NCBI GenBank assembly: GCA_028701945.1
Contig: JAQVPT010000154.1
Location: forward strand, 1 to 8,437
DNA from: Bacteroidales bacterium
GTDB taxonomy: Bacteria; Bacteroidota; Bacteroidia; Bacteroidales; ML635J-15
Direction of reading: 5' to 3'
Length of the DNA stretch: 8,437 nucleotides
In this document: piece by piece, positions 1 to 8,090 of the stretch
Position numbering within the stretch: the stretch's first letter is position 1
Layout of the letters: each line of letters opens with the position of its first letter
The notes under the pieces: generated by a model
The model's database searches: none
What the model saw: the letters and a program-made list of their open reading frames with translations, nothing else
Told to the model about the DNA's origin: nothing
Position numbers and translations under genes: made by a program

Positions 1-849
1 GTAAATAGTGAAATTTACGAAAGATTCCGTGCAGCTTGTAATCGTTTTTTTAACGCTAAAAAAGAGTTTTTTGATGTAATTAATGAAGAGCTTAATATTA
101 ATTATCAAAAGAAATTGGAACTTTGTGTAAGTGCTGAGTCTTTGCAGGATTCAACAGATTGGAAAAAATCAACCGCTGCTTTTCTTGACTTGCAAAAACA
201 ATGGAAAACCGTAGGCCCAGTTTCAAGAAAATATACTGACCAAATTTGGAAACGTTTTAGAGCTGCTTGCAATGCTTTTTTTAATGCTAAATCGGAGTTC
301 TATTCACATATCGAAATCGAACACAAAGAAAATTTAGAGAAAAAAGAAAACATAATAAAAGAGATATTGGAATTTAAACCAATTCCCAACCAAGCCGAAA
401 ATATAAGTCAAATTAAAAACTTTCAGGCAGCTTGGACAGAGATTGGCTATGTATCTAATTCACAAAAAGATAGACTATATAATGAGTATCGTTCGGCAAT
501 TAACAGTATATACGAAAAACTAAATCTGAATAAAAGCACTATTGATGCTAGTAATTTTAACTCGAAAGTTGAAGTCCTTAAAGAAACTGGTGAAATTAGT
601 GCCTTACAAAACGAGCGTACCAAAATACTGAGAATGATACAGGATCTCACTCAAGAAATAAATCAGTACGAAAACAATATGGGTTTCTTCTCAAGTGGTT
701 CGGATAGCATCTTAAAAGATTTTGAGAAAAAAATAAATAAGGCTAAAGACGAAATTAAAGCTTTAAAAGAGAAGAAAAAATCAATTGATTTAGCAGAGCG
801 AGAAATTTTAAATAAAGACAAAGATAAAAAGGATGACCAAAGTAATTAA
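1..849 (+). CDS. DUF349-repeat protein, 3' part (5' end outside the window)
   Basis: The reading frame is open from base 1, so this is the last 282 codons of a longer gene. The TTG at 115 is an internal leucine codon, not a start, because the 38 codons before it carry the same repeat as those after it. Three DUF349-type helical repeats are visible: RFRAACNRFFNAK at codons 8-20, RFRAACNAFFNAK at 85-97, and a diverged EYRSAINSIYEKL at 162-174. They are spaced exactly 77 residues apart. A W..vGpvs motif (codons 68-74) precedes the second copy and W..iGyvs precedes the third. The C-terminus (about codons 190-282) is rich in K and E, looks coiled-coil, and ends in a charged KDKDKKDDQSN tail. No signal peptide or membrane segment is seen, so a cytoplasmic protein is likely. 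The molecular function of DUF349 proteins is not known to me. The 3' end overlaps the receptor gene by 17 bp. Confidence 0.93.
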   Translation, partial: VNSEIYERFRAACNRFFNAKKEFFDVINEELNINYQKKLELCVSAESLQDSTDWKKSTAAFLDLQKQWKTVGPVSRKYTDQIWKRFRAACNAFFNAKSEFYSHIEIEHKENLEKKENIIKEILEFKPIPNQAENISQIKNFQAAWTEIGYVSNSQKDRLYNEYRSAINSIYEKLNLNKSTIDASNFNSKVEVLKETGEISALQNERTKILRMIQDLTQEINQYENNMGFFSSGSDSILKDFEKKINKAKDEIKALKEKKKSIDLAEREILNKDKDKKDDQSN

Positions 850-3145
850 AAGATTATTTTTTCTTATTTCATTACTATTTGCGTTCACAAGTATTGTTTT
901 TGCACAAACTGGGGCTATAAAGGGTTTTGTCTTGGACAAAGACAACGGTGAACCATGTATGTTTGCAAATGTATCGGTACCGGGAACCAGTTTTGGCGCT
1001 GCTACCGATGAGAATGGTTATTTTTCAATACCCAAGATTCCAGATGGAGATTACACTATTAAAATCACTTATGTAAGTTATGATAGTATTGTTGAGCCAT
1101 TCAATATTACAAACGGAAAGATAGCGTCGAAAACTTATTACATGTCAAAAGCTGCGTTTGTTCTTGGAGAAACAGTGGTTTCTGCCTCAAGAGAAGAAAT
1201 GAGAACTCAAATCCGTATATCTAAAGTAAAAGTTTCTCCGCAGCAGATAAAACAATTACCTTCTATTGGTAGTGAACCCGATATTGCACAATATCTTCAA
1301 GTTGTTCCTGGAATAACATTTACTGGCGACCAGGGAGGACAATTGTATATTCGAGGTGGTTCGAGCATTCAAAACCTTGTTTTATTAGATGGAATGGTAG
1401 TTTATAATCCTTTTCATTCAATAGGGCTTTTTTCTGTTTTCGATTCAGATATAATAAGAAACGTTGATGTTTATACTGGTGGTTTTAACTCTGAATATGG
1501 AGGACGTATTTCTTCAGTAATGGATATTTCCATGCGAGACGGAAACCCAAACAGATTTTCAGGTAAGGTCTCTGGAAGTACATTTGGAACAAAACTTATG
1601 TTAGAAGGTCCTTTAGTAAAATTTAAAGAGGGAAAAACCAGTTTGTCTTATATTGTATCTGGTAAAACATCTTTTTTAGAACAATCATCAAAAGTTTTTT
1701 ATCCATATATTAACGATGGATTAGGCTTACCTTTTAATTATACTGATATTTATGGGAAACTTTCTCTTAATTCTTCTGACGGTAGCCGTGTAAATGTTTT
1801 TGGATTTAAGTTTAACGACGATGTAAGTTATCAAGGATTAAGTAATTTAGGCTGGGATGCATACGGATTAGGGGCGAATTTTATTGTTGTACCTAGTGGA
1901 TCAACGGTTATGATTAAAGCCAACATGTCATATTCTGATTACAATATAAGTTTACAATCGATGGACGCTTTTCCAAGTGCTAGCGGTATAAAAGGTTTTA
2001 ATCTCGGGCTAGATTTTTTATACTTCTTGGGTAAAAATCAATTCGTTTGGGGTATTCAAACTCTCGGGTTTAATACCGACTTTGAGTATTATAACTCTGT
2101 AGGACGCTTGTTGCAACAAGAAGAAAATACAACCGAATTAGCAACCTATTTTAAATATAAACTTAATTTAGGAAATCTATTAATAGAACCTGGTTTAAGA
2201 GCACATTATTATGCTTCAATGGGAGATGTGTCAATAGAACCACGTTTAGGAATTAAATATAATATTACCGAATTTCTTAGATTCAAATTCGCTGCTGGTA
2301 TATATTCGCAAGATCTTGTTGCTGCTAATAGTGATAAAGATGTTGTTAATTTGTTTTATGGCTTTTTAAGTGGAAATTTGAATACTCCTGATACCTTTAA
2401 AGGAGAAGAACTGACGCACAGACTTCAAAAATCTGAGCATTTAATCGGTGGCTTTGAAATTGATTTAACTAAAAAAATTGACCTTAACATTGAAGGTTAT
2501 CTTAAGAATTTTAGTCAGTTGACTACCATAAATAGAAATAAAATTTATGACGATATACCAGCAAACAATAAAAAACCTGAATATCTCAAAAAAGACTTTC
2601 TAATTGAATCTGGATATGCTTATGGAGTTGACTTCTTGTTGAAATATGACCAAGACCGTTTATATATATGGTTTGTATATTCTTTGGGATGGATAAAACG
2701 TGATGATGGTGTAAGTATTTATAATCCACATTATGATCGCCGTCATAATGTAAATCTCGTAACAACCTATCGGATGGGTAAAAAGCAGACGTGGAATTTA
2801 AGTGCGAGATGGAATCTTGGATCGGGTTTTCCATTTACCCAAACTGCTGGATTTTACGAAGAAACAGATTTGTATAACAGTCTAAACCATCCATATTGGT
2901 CTAGTAATGGTTCTCTCGGAGTTATTTACGGAGATCTTAATGCAGGACGCTTGCCATATTATCACAGATTAGACATAACATTAAACAAAGTATTTACATT
3001 TTCGAAATATACAATACTTGAAATAAACCTTAGTGTTACTAATGTTTATAACAGACAAAATATTTTCTACTTTGACCGAGTTGATTATAATAGAGTTGAT
3101 CAGTTGCCTATTATGCCAAGTTTGGGATTGAGTTTAACATTTTAA
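833..3145 (+). CDS. TonB-dependent outer-membrane receptor with N-terminal carboxypeptidase-regulatory-like domain
   Basis: This 770-residue protein is a complete TonB-dependent receptor, taking up an unknown ligand across the outer membrane with energy from TonB-ExbBD. Residues 1-24 are a signal peptide (K3, K6, R7, a hydrophobic core, then VFA before Q25), which fixes the ATG at 833 as the start. Residues 27-108 form the carboxypeptidase-regulatory-like beta-sandwich common in Bacteroidota receptors (GFVLDKDNGEP, NVSVPGTS, TDENGYFSIPKIPDGDY). The plug follows at about 113-235, with LGETVVSASR, YLQVVPGI, LYIRGGSS (171-178), LLDGMVVYNP and GGFNSEYGGRISSVMDI. The rest is a beta-barrel rich in aromatic residues, ending in the outer-membrane signature LSLTF. 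At 770 residues it is shorter than typical SusC proteins, and no SusD gene is adjacent, so a glycan-uptake role is not supported. The start overlaps the DUF349 gene by 17 bp with no properly spaced Shine-Dalgarno, which suggests translational coupling. Confidence 0.95.
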   Translation: MTKVIKRLFFLISLLFAFTSIVFAQTGAIKGFVLDKDNGEPCMFANVSVPGTSFGAATDENGYFSIPKIPDGDYTIKITYVSYDSIVEPFNITNGKIASKTYYMSKAAFVLGETVVSASREEMRTQIRISKVKVSPQQIKQLPSIGSEPDIAQYLQVVPGITFTGDQGGQLYIRGGSSIQNLVLLDGMVVYNPFHSIGLFSVFDSDIIRNVDVYTGGFNSEYGGRISSVMDISMRDGNPNRFSGKVSGSTFGTKLMLEGPLVKFKEGKTSLSYIVSGKTSFLEQSSKVFYPYINDGLGLPFNYTDIYGKLSLNSSDGSRVNVFGFKFNDDVSYQGLSNLGWDAYGLGANFIVVPSGSTVMIKANMSYSDYNISLQSMDAFPSASGIKGFNLGLDFLYFLGKNQFVWGIQTLGFNTDFEYYNSVGRLLQQEENTTELATYFKYKLNLGNLLIEPGLRAHYYASMGDVSIEPRLGIKYNITEFLRFKFAAGIYSQDLVAANSDKDVVNLFYGFLSGNLNTPDTFKGEELTHRLQKSEHLIGGFEIDLTKKIDLNIEGYLKNFSQLTTINRNKIYDDIPANNKKPEYLKKDFLIESGYAYGVDFLLKYDQDRLYIWFVYSLGWIKRDDGVSIYNPHYDRRHNVNLVTTYRMGKKQTWNLSARWNLGSGFPFTQTAGFYEETDLYNSLNHPYWSSNGSLGVIYGDLNAGRLPYYHRLDITLNKVFTFSKYTILEINLSVTNVYNRQNIFYFDRVDYNRVDQLPIMPSLGLSLTF

Positions 3146-3157
3146 AATAAATTAGTT

Positions 3158-4759
3158 TTGGCAACAACGAAGTACATTTTTGTAACAGGAGGGGTAACCT
3201 CATCATTAGGTAAAGGAATTATTTCTGCTTCACTTGCAAAACTTTTGCAGGCTAGAGGATACAAAGTAACTATCCAAAAACTTGACCCATATATTAATGT
3301 TGATCCTGGAACTCTTAATCCTTACGAACATGGAGAGTGTTATGTTACCGAAGATGGTGCCGAAACAGATCTTGATTTGGGACATTACGAACGTTTTTTA
3401 AATGTTTTTACTTCCCAAGCAAATAGTGTTACTACTGGACGAATTTATCAAGATGTCATTAATAAAGAAAGACGTGGCGATTTTCTTGGCAAAACAGTGC
3501 AAATTATTCCGCATATTACAGATGAAATAAAAAGACGAATTAAACTTCTTGGGAGTAAGAATAAATATGATTTTGTTATAACCGAAATAGGTGGAACAGT
3601 TGGTGATATTGAGTCTTTACCATATATTGAGTCTGTTCGACAATTAAGGTGGGAATTGCGTAATCGTTGCATGGTTATACATTTAACTCTTGTGCCATAT
3701 CTTGCAGCAAGTGGTGAGCTAAAGACAAAACCGACACAGCATTCTGTAAAAACATTACAGCAAGCTGGGGTTCAGCCAGATGTATTGGTGTTGCGAACAG
3801 AACATCATCTTAATGCCGAAATTAGAAATAAAGTCGCCAACTTTTGTAATGTGCAAAAAGAAGCGGTAGTCGAATCTCGTGATGTAAAAACTATTTACGA
3901 AGTTCCGATTGAAATGCAAAAAGAAAAGTTGGATGAGCTAGTTATAAAACATTTTAATATGGCGATAGGTTCAAAACCTGATCTAAAACCATGGAAAGAT
4001 TTTCTTAAGAAACTTAATGCTCCAAAACATATTGTTAAAATAGGGCTTGTAGGGAAGTATGTTGAATTAAAAGATGCTTATAAATCAATTAATGAATCAT
4101 TTATTCATGCTGGAGTCGCAAATGAAGCAAGGGTGGATATCGAATATATTCATTCTGAAAGTCTTAACGAAAGTAATTTTGAAAATGTCTTATCATTATT
4201 TGAAGGAATAATTGTTACTCCTGGATTTGGACATAGAGGTATTGAGGGGAAAATTTTGGCAGTAAAATATGCTCGTGAAAACAACATCCCTTTTCTTGGT
4301 ATTTGTCTCGGAATGCAATGTGCAGTTATTGAATTTGCACAAAATGTATTAAAACTTGAAGATGCAAACTCCATTGAGATGAATCGTAAATGTAAAAATC
4401 CTGTTATAGATATAATGGAAGAACAAAAAATGGTTACTTCAAAAGGCGGTACCATGCGTTTGGGCTCGTATCCTTGTAAACTTTTACGCGATTCAAATGC
4501 TCATAATGCTTATAATGCAAGTAAAATTAACGAACGCCACAGACATCGTTATGAATTTAATAATAAATATCAGGAGATGTTTTCAAAAGCTGGTATGATA
4601 GCAACAGGAGTAAATCCTGAAACAGAACTTGTCGAAATCGTAGAAATTCCAAAACATAAATGGTTTGTAGGAGTTCAGTTTCATCCAGAATATAAAAGTA
4701 CTGTTATAAATCCACATCCAATCTTTGTGAGTTTTGTAAAAGCAGTAATTGAAAAATAA
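3158..4759 (+). CDS. pyrG: CTP synthase (glutamine-hydrolysing)
   Basis: CTP synthase makes CTP from UTP, ATP and glutamine, the last step of de novo pyrimidine nucleotide synthesis, in the cytoplasm. At 533 residues it has the usual length. The N-terminal synthetase domain carries the P-loop GGVTSSLGKGI (11-21), NVDPGTLNPYEHGE, TEDGAETDLDLGHYERF (64-80), EIGGTVGDIESLP (143-155) and TKPTQHSVK (190-198). The C-terminal class I glutamine amidotransferase domain (about 295-533) has the nucleophile Cys383 in GICLGMQ and His509/Glu511 in FHPEY, so the catalytic triad is intact. The start must be TTG at 3158. The in-frame stop of the receptor gene lies 12 bases upstream, no ATG or GTG occurs before the P-loop, and MATTKYIFVTGG matches family N-termini. 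No Shine-Dalgarno is visible. The gene is probably cotranscribed with the receptor gene upstream and yidC downstream. Confidence 0.99.
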   Translation: MATTKYIFVTGGVTSSLGKGIISASLAKLLQARGYKVTIQKLDPYINVDPGTLNPYEHGECYVTEDGAETDLDLGHYERFLNVFTSQANSVTTGRIYQDVINKERRGDFLGKTVQIIPHITDEIKRRIKLLGSKNKYDFVITEIGGTVGDIESLPYIESVRQLRWELRNRCMVIHLTLVPYLAASGELKTKPTQHSVKTLQQAGVQPDVLVLRTEHHLNAEIRNKVANFCNVQKEAVVESRDVKTIYEVPIEMQKEKLDELVIKHFNMAIGSKPDLKPWKDFLKKLNAPKHIVKIGLVGKYVELKDAYKSINESFIHAGVANEARVDIEYIHSESLNESNFENVLSLFEGIIVTPGFGHRGIEGKILAVKYARENNIPFLGICLGMQCAVIEFAQNVLKLEDANSIEMNRKCKNPVIDIMEEQKMVTSKGGTMRLGSYPCKLLRDSNAHNAYNASKINERHRHRYEFNNKYQEMFSKAGMIATGVNPETELVEIVEIPKHKWFVGVQFHPEYKSTVINPHPIFVSFVKAVIEK

Positions 4760-4777
4760 TAACATCATATTAAAGTA

Positions 4778-4784
4778 AGAAAGG
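4778..4784 (+). promoter_or_regulatory. Shine-Dalgarno-like sequence for yidC
   Basis: AGAAAGG lies seven bases before the yidC ATG. It is the only well-placed purine-rich ribosome-binding sequence before a gene in this window: the receptor, pyrG and ubiE lack one at proper spacing. Bacteroidota often initiate without a strong Shine-Dalgarno, so its importance is uncertain. Confidence 0.45.
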
Positions 4785-4791
4785 TAATAAA

Positions 4792-6711
4792 ATGGATAAA
4801 AATAGTGTAATTGGATTGGTTGTAATAGGTGCTTTACTTGTTGGTTATATGTTGTTGACAAAACCTAGTAAAGAGGAGATAGCCCAAGCAAAGCACAGAC
4901 AAGATTCTATTGTTCAGGTAGAAAAATTAAGAGATTCTATTATTAGAGCTGAGCAAATTAAAATAGTTCAAGAAAGAGATAGTCTTAATGGAACTCAGAA
5001 AGCATTAACAGAAAACATCGATACTTTAACTGCGGCTCAAATTGATTCATTAAAAGATATCTCTCTTACAACTGAATACGGAATATTTAAAAATTCTGCA
5101 AGTGGTGCAGAAGAGTTCTTTATTATTGAGAATGACATAATGATTATTACTCTTACTAATAGAGGCGGAAAAATCTATTCCGTTGAACTTAAAGATTATA
5201 AAACATACAATCAAGAACCTTTAATATTATTTACTAACGATTCTACTGCTGTTTTTGGCTTGGAAATGATTGCTCAGGGGAAAGCTCTTTTAACAAATGA
5301 TATGTATTTTGTTCCTACAAATACCGCAGCAACTCAGAAGGTGGGAGATAAGCCTCTGACAACAGCAATGCGTCTCGAAGTTAGTAAAGACAAATATATC
5401 GAATATGTCTATACTGTTCACCCCGATGATTACATGATTGACTTCGATATTAATATGGTCGGCTTAGGAGAAGAACTGAGAACAAATCCATATATAACAT
5501 TGAGGTGGAATCATTTGATACCTGGACTCGAAAGAGGGCGTGATTGGGAATTAAATAATACTAATATTCACATCAAAATGTCGGATGATGAAATCGAAAA
5601 ACTAAGCGAACGTAAAGATGAAGATAGTTTCGCAAGTAAAGGAAGTGCAAAATGGGTGGCTTGTAAACAGCAGTTCTTTTCGTCAATTCTGATTGCTGAA
5701 GGTCAATTAGATAATCCAACCGTTAAATCGAAAAAAATTGAAGATGTAAACAGTAAATATTTAAAAAGTTTTGAGTCGGAATTCACTTTTTCACTAGCAA
5801 ATACAAATTCAGAAACTCAAAAATATAAATTTTATTTTGGCCCAAATAAATTCTCAACTTTAAAAAAATACGACCTTAAACTTGAGACTGTTGTTCCGCT
5901 TGGTTGGGGAATATTTGGTTGGGTAAATAGATTTGTTATTATCCCAATCTTTAACTGGTTAGGTGGGTTTATTAATAATTTCGGTATAATTATTTTGTTA
6001 CTTACCTTAATAATAAAGCTTGCCCTTTTTCCATTAACCTATAAATCTTACAAGTCATCGGCAAAAATGCGTGTGTTGAAACCGCAAATTGATGAGCTAA
6101 ACAAGAAATATCCAAAAGGTAAAGAAATGGAAAAACAACAGGCAACTATGGCACTGTATAAAAAGGCTGGAGCAAGTCCTATGGGTGGATGTTTACCGAT
6201 GTTGTTGCAGTTTCCAATACTTATCGCAATGTTTCGATTCTTTCCAGCTTCAATAGAATTGCGTCAGGAAAGTTTCTTGTGGGCAAACGACCTCTCAACT
6301 TTTGATGCTATTGTAGAATGGTCAGTGCAAATACCACTCTTATCAAACTTCTATGGTAATCATATTAGTTTATTTACGCTATTGATGGCAGCTTCAATGC
6401 TGATTTCAACGCGCATGACAAGTGCAAATCAACCTACTAATAGCAATATGCCTGGCATGAAGACAATGATGTACATTATGCCATTTATGATGATCTTTTG
6501 GTTTAATAAATACTCATCAGGATTAAGTTATTATTACTTTTTGGCAAATGTTTTCACAATACTCCAAACATGGATTATCCAAAAATTCATTATTGATGAG
6601 GACAAAGTTCTTGCACAAATGGAAGCTAATAAGAAAAAACCAACTAAGCCAAAGTCAAAATGGCAAAAGAGACTTGAAGATGCTCAAAAAATGCAACAAA
6701 AACGTAAATAG
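4792..6711 (+). CDS. yidC: membrane protein insertase YidC
   Basis: YidC/Oxa1-family insertase of the inner membrane, which inserts and folds membrane proteins alone or with SecYEG. The 639-residue protein has the Gram-negative layout. An N-terminal membrane helix lies at about 5-23. A charged, probably helical linker (25-75) has repeated DSI motifs (RQDSIVQ, LRDSIIR). A periplasmic beta-rich domain spans about 95-355. The conserved insertase core starts near LGWGIFGW (370-377). Core helices lie at about 393-415, 463-485 (PMGGCLPMLLQFPILIAMF), 524-542 and 556-602 (two helices around SSGLSYYYF). The hydrophilic-groove position that is Arg366 in E. coli aligns with Lys409 here, in LTLIIKLALFPLT. 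The C-terminal tail is strongly basic (KKKPTKPKSKWQKR), consistent with ribosome contact. The ATG is supported by AGAAAGG seven bases upstream and lies 32 bp after pyrG. A pyrG-yidC pair is, as I recall, common in Bacteroidales. Confidence 0.98.
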   Translation: MDKNSVIGLVVIGALLVGYMLLTKPSKEEIAQAKHRQDSIVQVEKLRDSIIRAEQIKIVQERDSLNGTQKALTENIDTLTAAQIDSLKDISLTTEYGIFKNSASGAEEFFIIENDIMIITLTNRGGKIYSVELKDYKTYNQEPLILFTNDSTAVFGLEMIAQGKALLTNDMYFVPTNTAATQKVGDKPLTTAMRLEVSKDKYIEYVYTVHPDDYMIDFDINMVGLGEELRTNPYITLRWNHLIPGLERGRDWELNNTNIHIKMSDDEIEKLSERKDEDSFASKGSAKWVACKQQFFSSILIAEGQLDNPTVKSKKIEDVNSKYLKSFESEFTFSLANTNSETQKYKFYFGPNKFSTLKKYDLKLETVVPLGWGIFGWVNRFVIIPIFNWLGGFINNFGIIILLLTLIIKLALFPLTYKSYKSSAKMRVLKPQIDELNKKYPKGKEMEKQQATMALYKKAGASPMGGCLPMLLQFPILIAMFRFFPASIELRQESFLWANDLSTFDAIVEWSVQIPLLSNFYGNHISLFTLLMAASMLISTRMTSANQPTNSNMPGMKTMMYIMPFMMIFWFNKYSSGLSYYYFLANVFTILQTWIIQKFIIDEDKVLAQMEANKKKPTKPKSKWQKRLEDAQKMQQKRK

Positions 6712-6739
6712 TAATATTGAAAGTTTTGTTAGTTTAATG

Positions 6740-6788
6740 TTCACGGTTTTCGGTTCGCGCTTCACGGTTTACGGTTCACGCTTCACCG
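6740..6788 (+). repeat. heptanucleotide tandem array (seven copies, TTCACGG-like)
   Basis: Seven consecutive 7-bp units fill 49 bp: TTCACGG, TTTTCGG, TTCGCGC, TTCACGG, TTTACGG, TTCACGC, TTCACCG. A higher-order 21-bp unit (6740-6760 and 6761-6781) repeats with 19 of 21 matches. The array has 27 G/C in 49 bases, clearly richer than the flanking DNA. Because 21 is a multiple of three, it reads without stops in one frame as FTVFGSR-FTVYGSR-FTD, preceded by an ATG at 6737 and closed by TGA at 6791. I take that mini-ORF as incidental. It resembles the short tandem heptamer repeats (STRR) known from cyanobacteria in form only. It lies 28 bp after yidC and 48 bp before ubiE. Confidence 0.8.
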
Positions 6789-6808
6789 ATTGAATTAGAA
6801 CACCGATT
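6784..6808 (+). repeat. short direct repeat CACCGATT
   Basis: CACCGATT occurs at 6784-6791, overlapping the last heptamer unit, and again at 6801-6808. It may be a decayed continuation of the array or chance. No transposase or other target-duplication context is seen. Confidence 0.3.
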
Positions 6809-6836
6809 ACATAGTTTTAATTGCTAGACTCTATAG

Positions 6837-7544
6837 ATGAATAAAACAACCAATATTGACAAAAAGAACACCCCTGCGATGTTCGATAATATTGCGGAAA
6901 CTTATGATAAATTGAATCATATTTTGTCTTTTGGTTTAGATGTTAGGTGGAGAAGGAAATTTGTATCGTATCTAAATATACGACAATATGACACGATAGC
7001 TGATGTTGCTTCGGGTACTGGTGATTTGTTGGCAAGTTTGCAAAAATTGGAAGCGAAAAATTATTATGCAATTGACCCATCTGAAAACATGTTAAATATT
7101 GCAAAAACAAAAGTTTCAACTGCAAAATACGTAGCAGCAACTGTAGAATCCTTACCATTAGCAAGCGAAAGTATTGATTTAATTACTGTTTCTTTTGGGA
7201 TTCGTAATTTTGAATCATTAAACAAGTCTTTCTCCGAATTTCACAGGGTTTTAAAAACTGATGGCATTGTTTCAATTATGGAGTTTTATAAACCAAAGTT
7301 CTTCCTTTTTAGTTTGGGTTTTGTTATACACCTAAAAATATTTCTGCCTATTATGGGAAGAATAATATCAAAAGATAAATCGGCATATAAATATCTGCAA
7401 TCGTCAATATTTGATTTTGCCGAAAATGTCGATGTTTTTGAAATTTTAGAAACAAGTAATTTAACTAAATTGAGTGAAAAAAAACTTCTCTTTGGTGCGG
7501 TTAAAATTTATACATGTAAAAAAAGTGTTAGGAGCTTTTCTTGA
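6837..7544 (+). CDS. ubiE: demethylmenaquinone methyltransferase (UbiE/MenG family)
   Basis: This SAM-dependent C-methyltransferase carries out the last step of menaquinone synthesis (demethylmenaquinone to menaquinone); an anaerobic-type respiratory quinone is expected in Bacteroidota. It has 235 residues, slightly shorter than the 251 of E. coli UbiE. The family signature MFDNIAETYDKLNHILSFG covers residues 15-33, followed by DVRWRRK. Motif I is DVASGTGD (56-63), binding SAM. The acidic residue of motif II is Asp80 in AIDPSENML. FGIRNFES (120-127) and EFHRVLKTDG (134-143) match the family FG.RN and RVLKPGG motifs. SAYKYLQSSI (182-191) corresponds to the usual AY.YL..S segment. An in-frame TAG at 6834-6836 directly precedes the ATG, so no longer start is possible; Met15 is an alternative. 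No Shine-Dalgarno is visible. The 125-bp repeat-bearing spacer leaves it open whether ubiE is cotranscribed with yidC. Confidence 0.95.
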   Translation: MNKTTNIDKKNTPAMFDNIAETYDKLNHILSFGLDVRWRRKFVSYLNIRQYDTIADVASGTGDLLASLQKLEAKNYYAIDPSENMLNIAKTKVSTAKYVAATVESLPLASESIDLITVSFGIRNFESLNKSFSEFHRVLKTDGIVSIMEFYKPKFFLFSLGFVIHLKIFLPIMGRIISKDKSAYKYLQSSIFDFAENVDVFEILETSNLTKLSEKKLLFGAVKIYTCKKSVRSFS

Positions 7545-7924
7545 TTTTTCTATACATTTAGGTGCAAATAAATTGTTAGTAAATGCTTATAAAAGGCTGT
7601 TTGTAGTATGTTTTTGCAAATAAACTTAATGTTTAGGTTACAGGAATTGTATTATTGCCAACGGGGCTGTTAGTGCTAGTTTGCTGATTTATGTTATAAA
7701 TAAACTATTTAAATTTTCTTAAAAGACGACCTAGTAAGTTTAACATTACTATTTGTTTTGTGTCCAAGATGCCTGTAATTGTTGCAACAGATTATTTGTG
7801 GATCATTGTTTAGAAAAGTTCTGTGCCCACTGAATACAAGTTGAAACACGGTTTTAATTAAACGTAAATCTTGTCCGAAGCAGAGGCGTTTCTATATTAA
7901 ATTAAATTGTAATAATCTTTATGC

Positions 7925-7962
7925 TTGAAATAAAAAACTGAGGGATTCTTTTTTTATTTTAA
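7925..7962 (+). terminator. A/T-rich hairpin, possible weak terminator
   Basis: TTGAAATAAAAAA (7925-7937) can pair with TTTTTTATTTTAA (7950-7962) through 13 pairs, one of them G-U, around a 12-base loop CTGAGGGATTCT. The stem has almost no G/C, so it is weak, but the 3' arm doubles as a U-rich tract. It is the only extended inverted repeat between ubiE and the next gene. It lies about 380 bp after the ubiE stop, farther than a normal terminator, so chance in AT-rich DNA remains possible. Confidence 0.25.
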
Positions 7963-8090
7963 AATTAGTCGATAAATAGTCTGTGATTGTTGAGTGCGTT
8001 TTTCTATAATGTAGGCGTGAATTTGACGTAACAATAAAATATGTTGAAAATCGTTAATATAACTTGTGTGGAAATATGAATTTTTTTTTA

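Noticed and set aside
115..117. TTG as the start of the DUF349 gene
   Set aside because: The frame is open to base 1 and codons 8-20 already contain a DUF349 repeat motif, so the TTG is internal.
2586..2834. Minus-strand open frame inside the receptor gene; similar antisense frames at 447-650, 3448-3672, 4150-4455, 4583-4861 and 6943-7164
   Set aside because: All are antisense to genes with clear family matches and show no recognisable domain or start context.
3153..3160. TAGTTTTG, a perfect TAnnTTTG promoter match
   Set aside because: It overlaps the pyrG TTG start, so a transcript from it would begin downstream of the start codon; probably coincidence.
6548..6793. 81-codon + strand open frame running from yidC into the heptamer array
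   Set aside because: Most of it lies inside yidC in another frame, and its end is just the translation of the repeat (FTVFGSR units). No independent coding evidence.
7663..7669. GGGGCTG resembling the 5' end of tmRNA
   Set aside because: No following GGTTTCGAC-like segment, tag reading frame or tRNA-like 3' end with a GGTTCGA loop was found.
7638..7778. Imperfect 10-bp inverted repeat TTACAGGAAT / ATGCCTGTAA
   Set aside because: A 9-of-10 match is expected several times by chance in a region of this size, and the arms are more than 120 bases apart.
8005..8010. TATAAT resembling a sigma-70 -10 box
   Set aside because: There is no -35 box at correct spacing (TTGTTG ends only 12 bases upstream), and Bacteroidota primary sigma factors do not use this consensus.
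8041..8079. ATG-started 12-codon open frame before the GT5-like gene
   Set aside because: Too short, with no ribosome-binding sequence, and upstream of the candidate promoter element; nothing suggests a real leader peptide.
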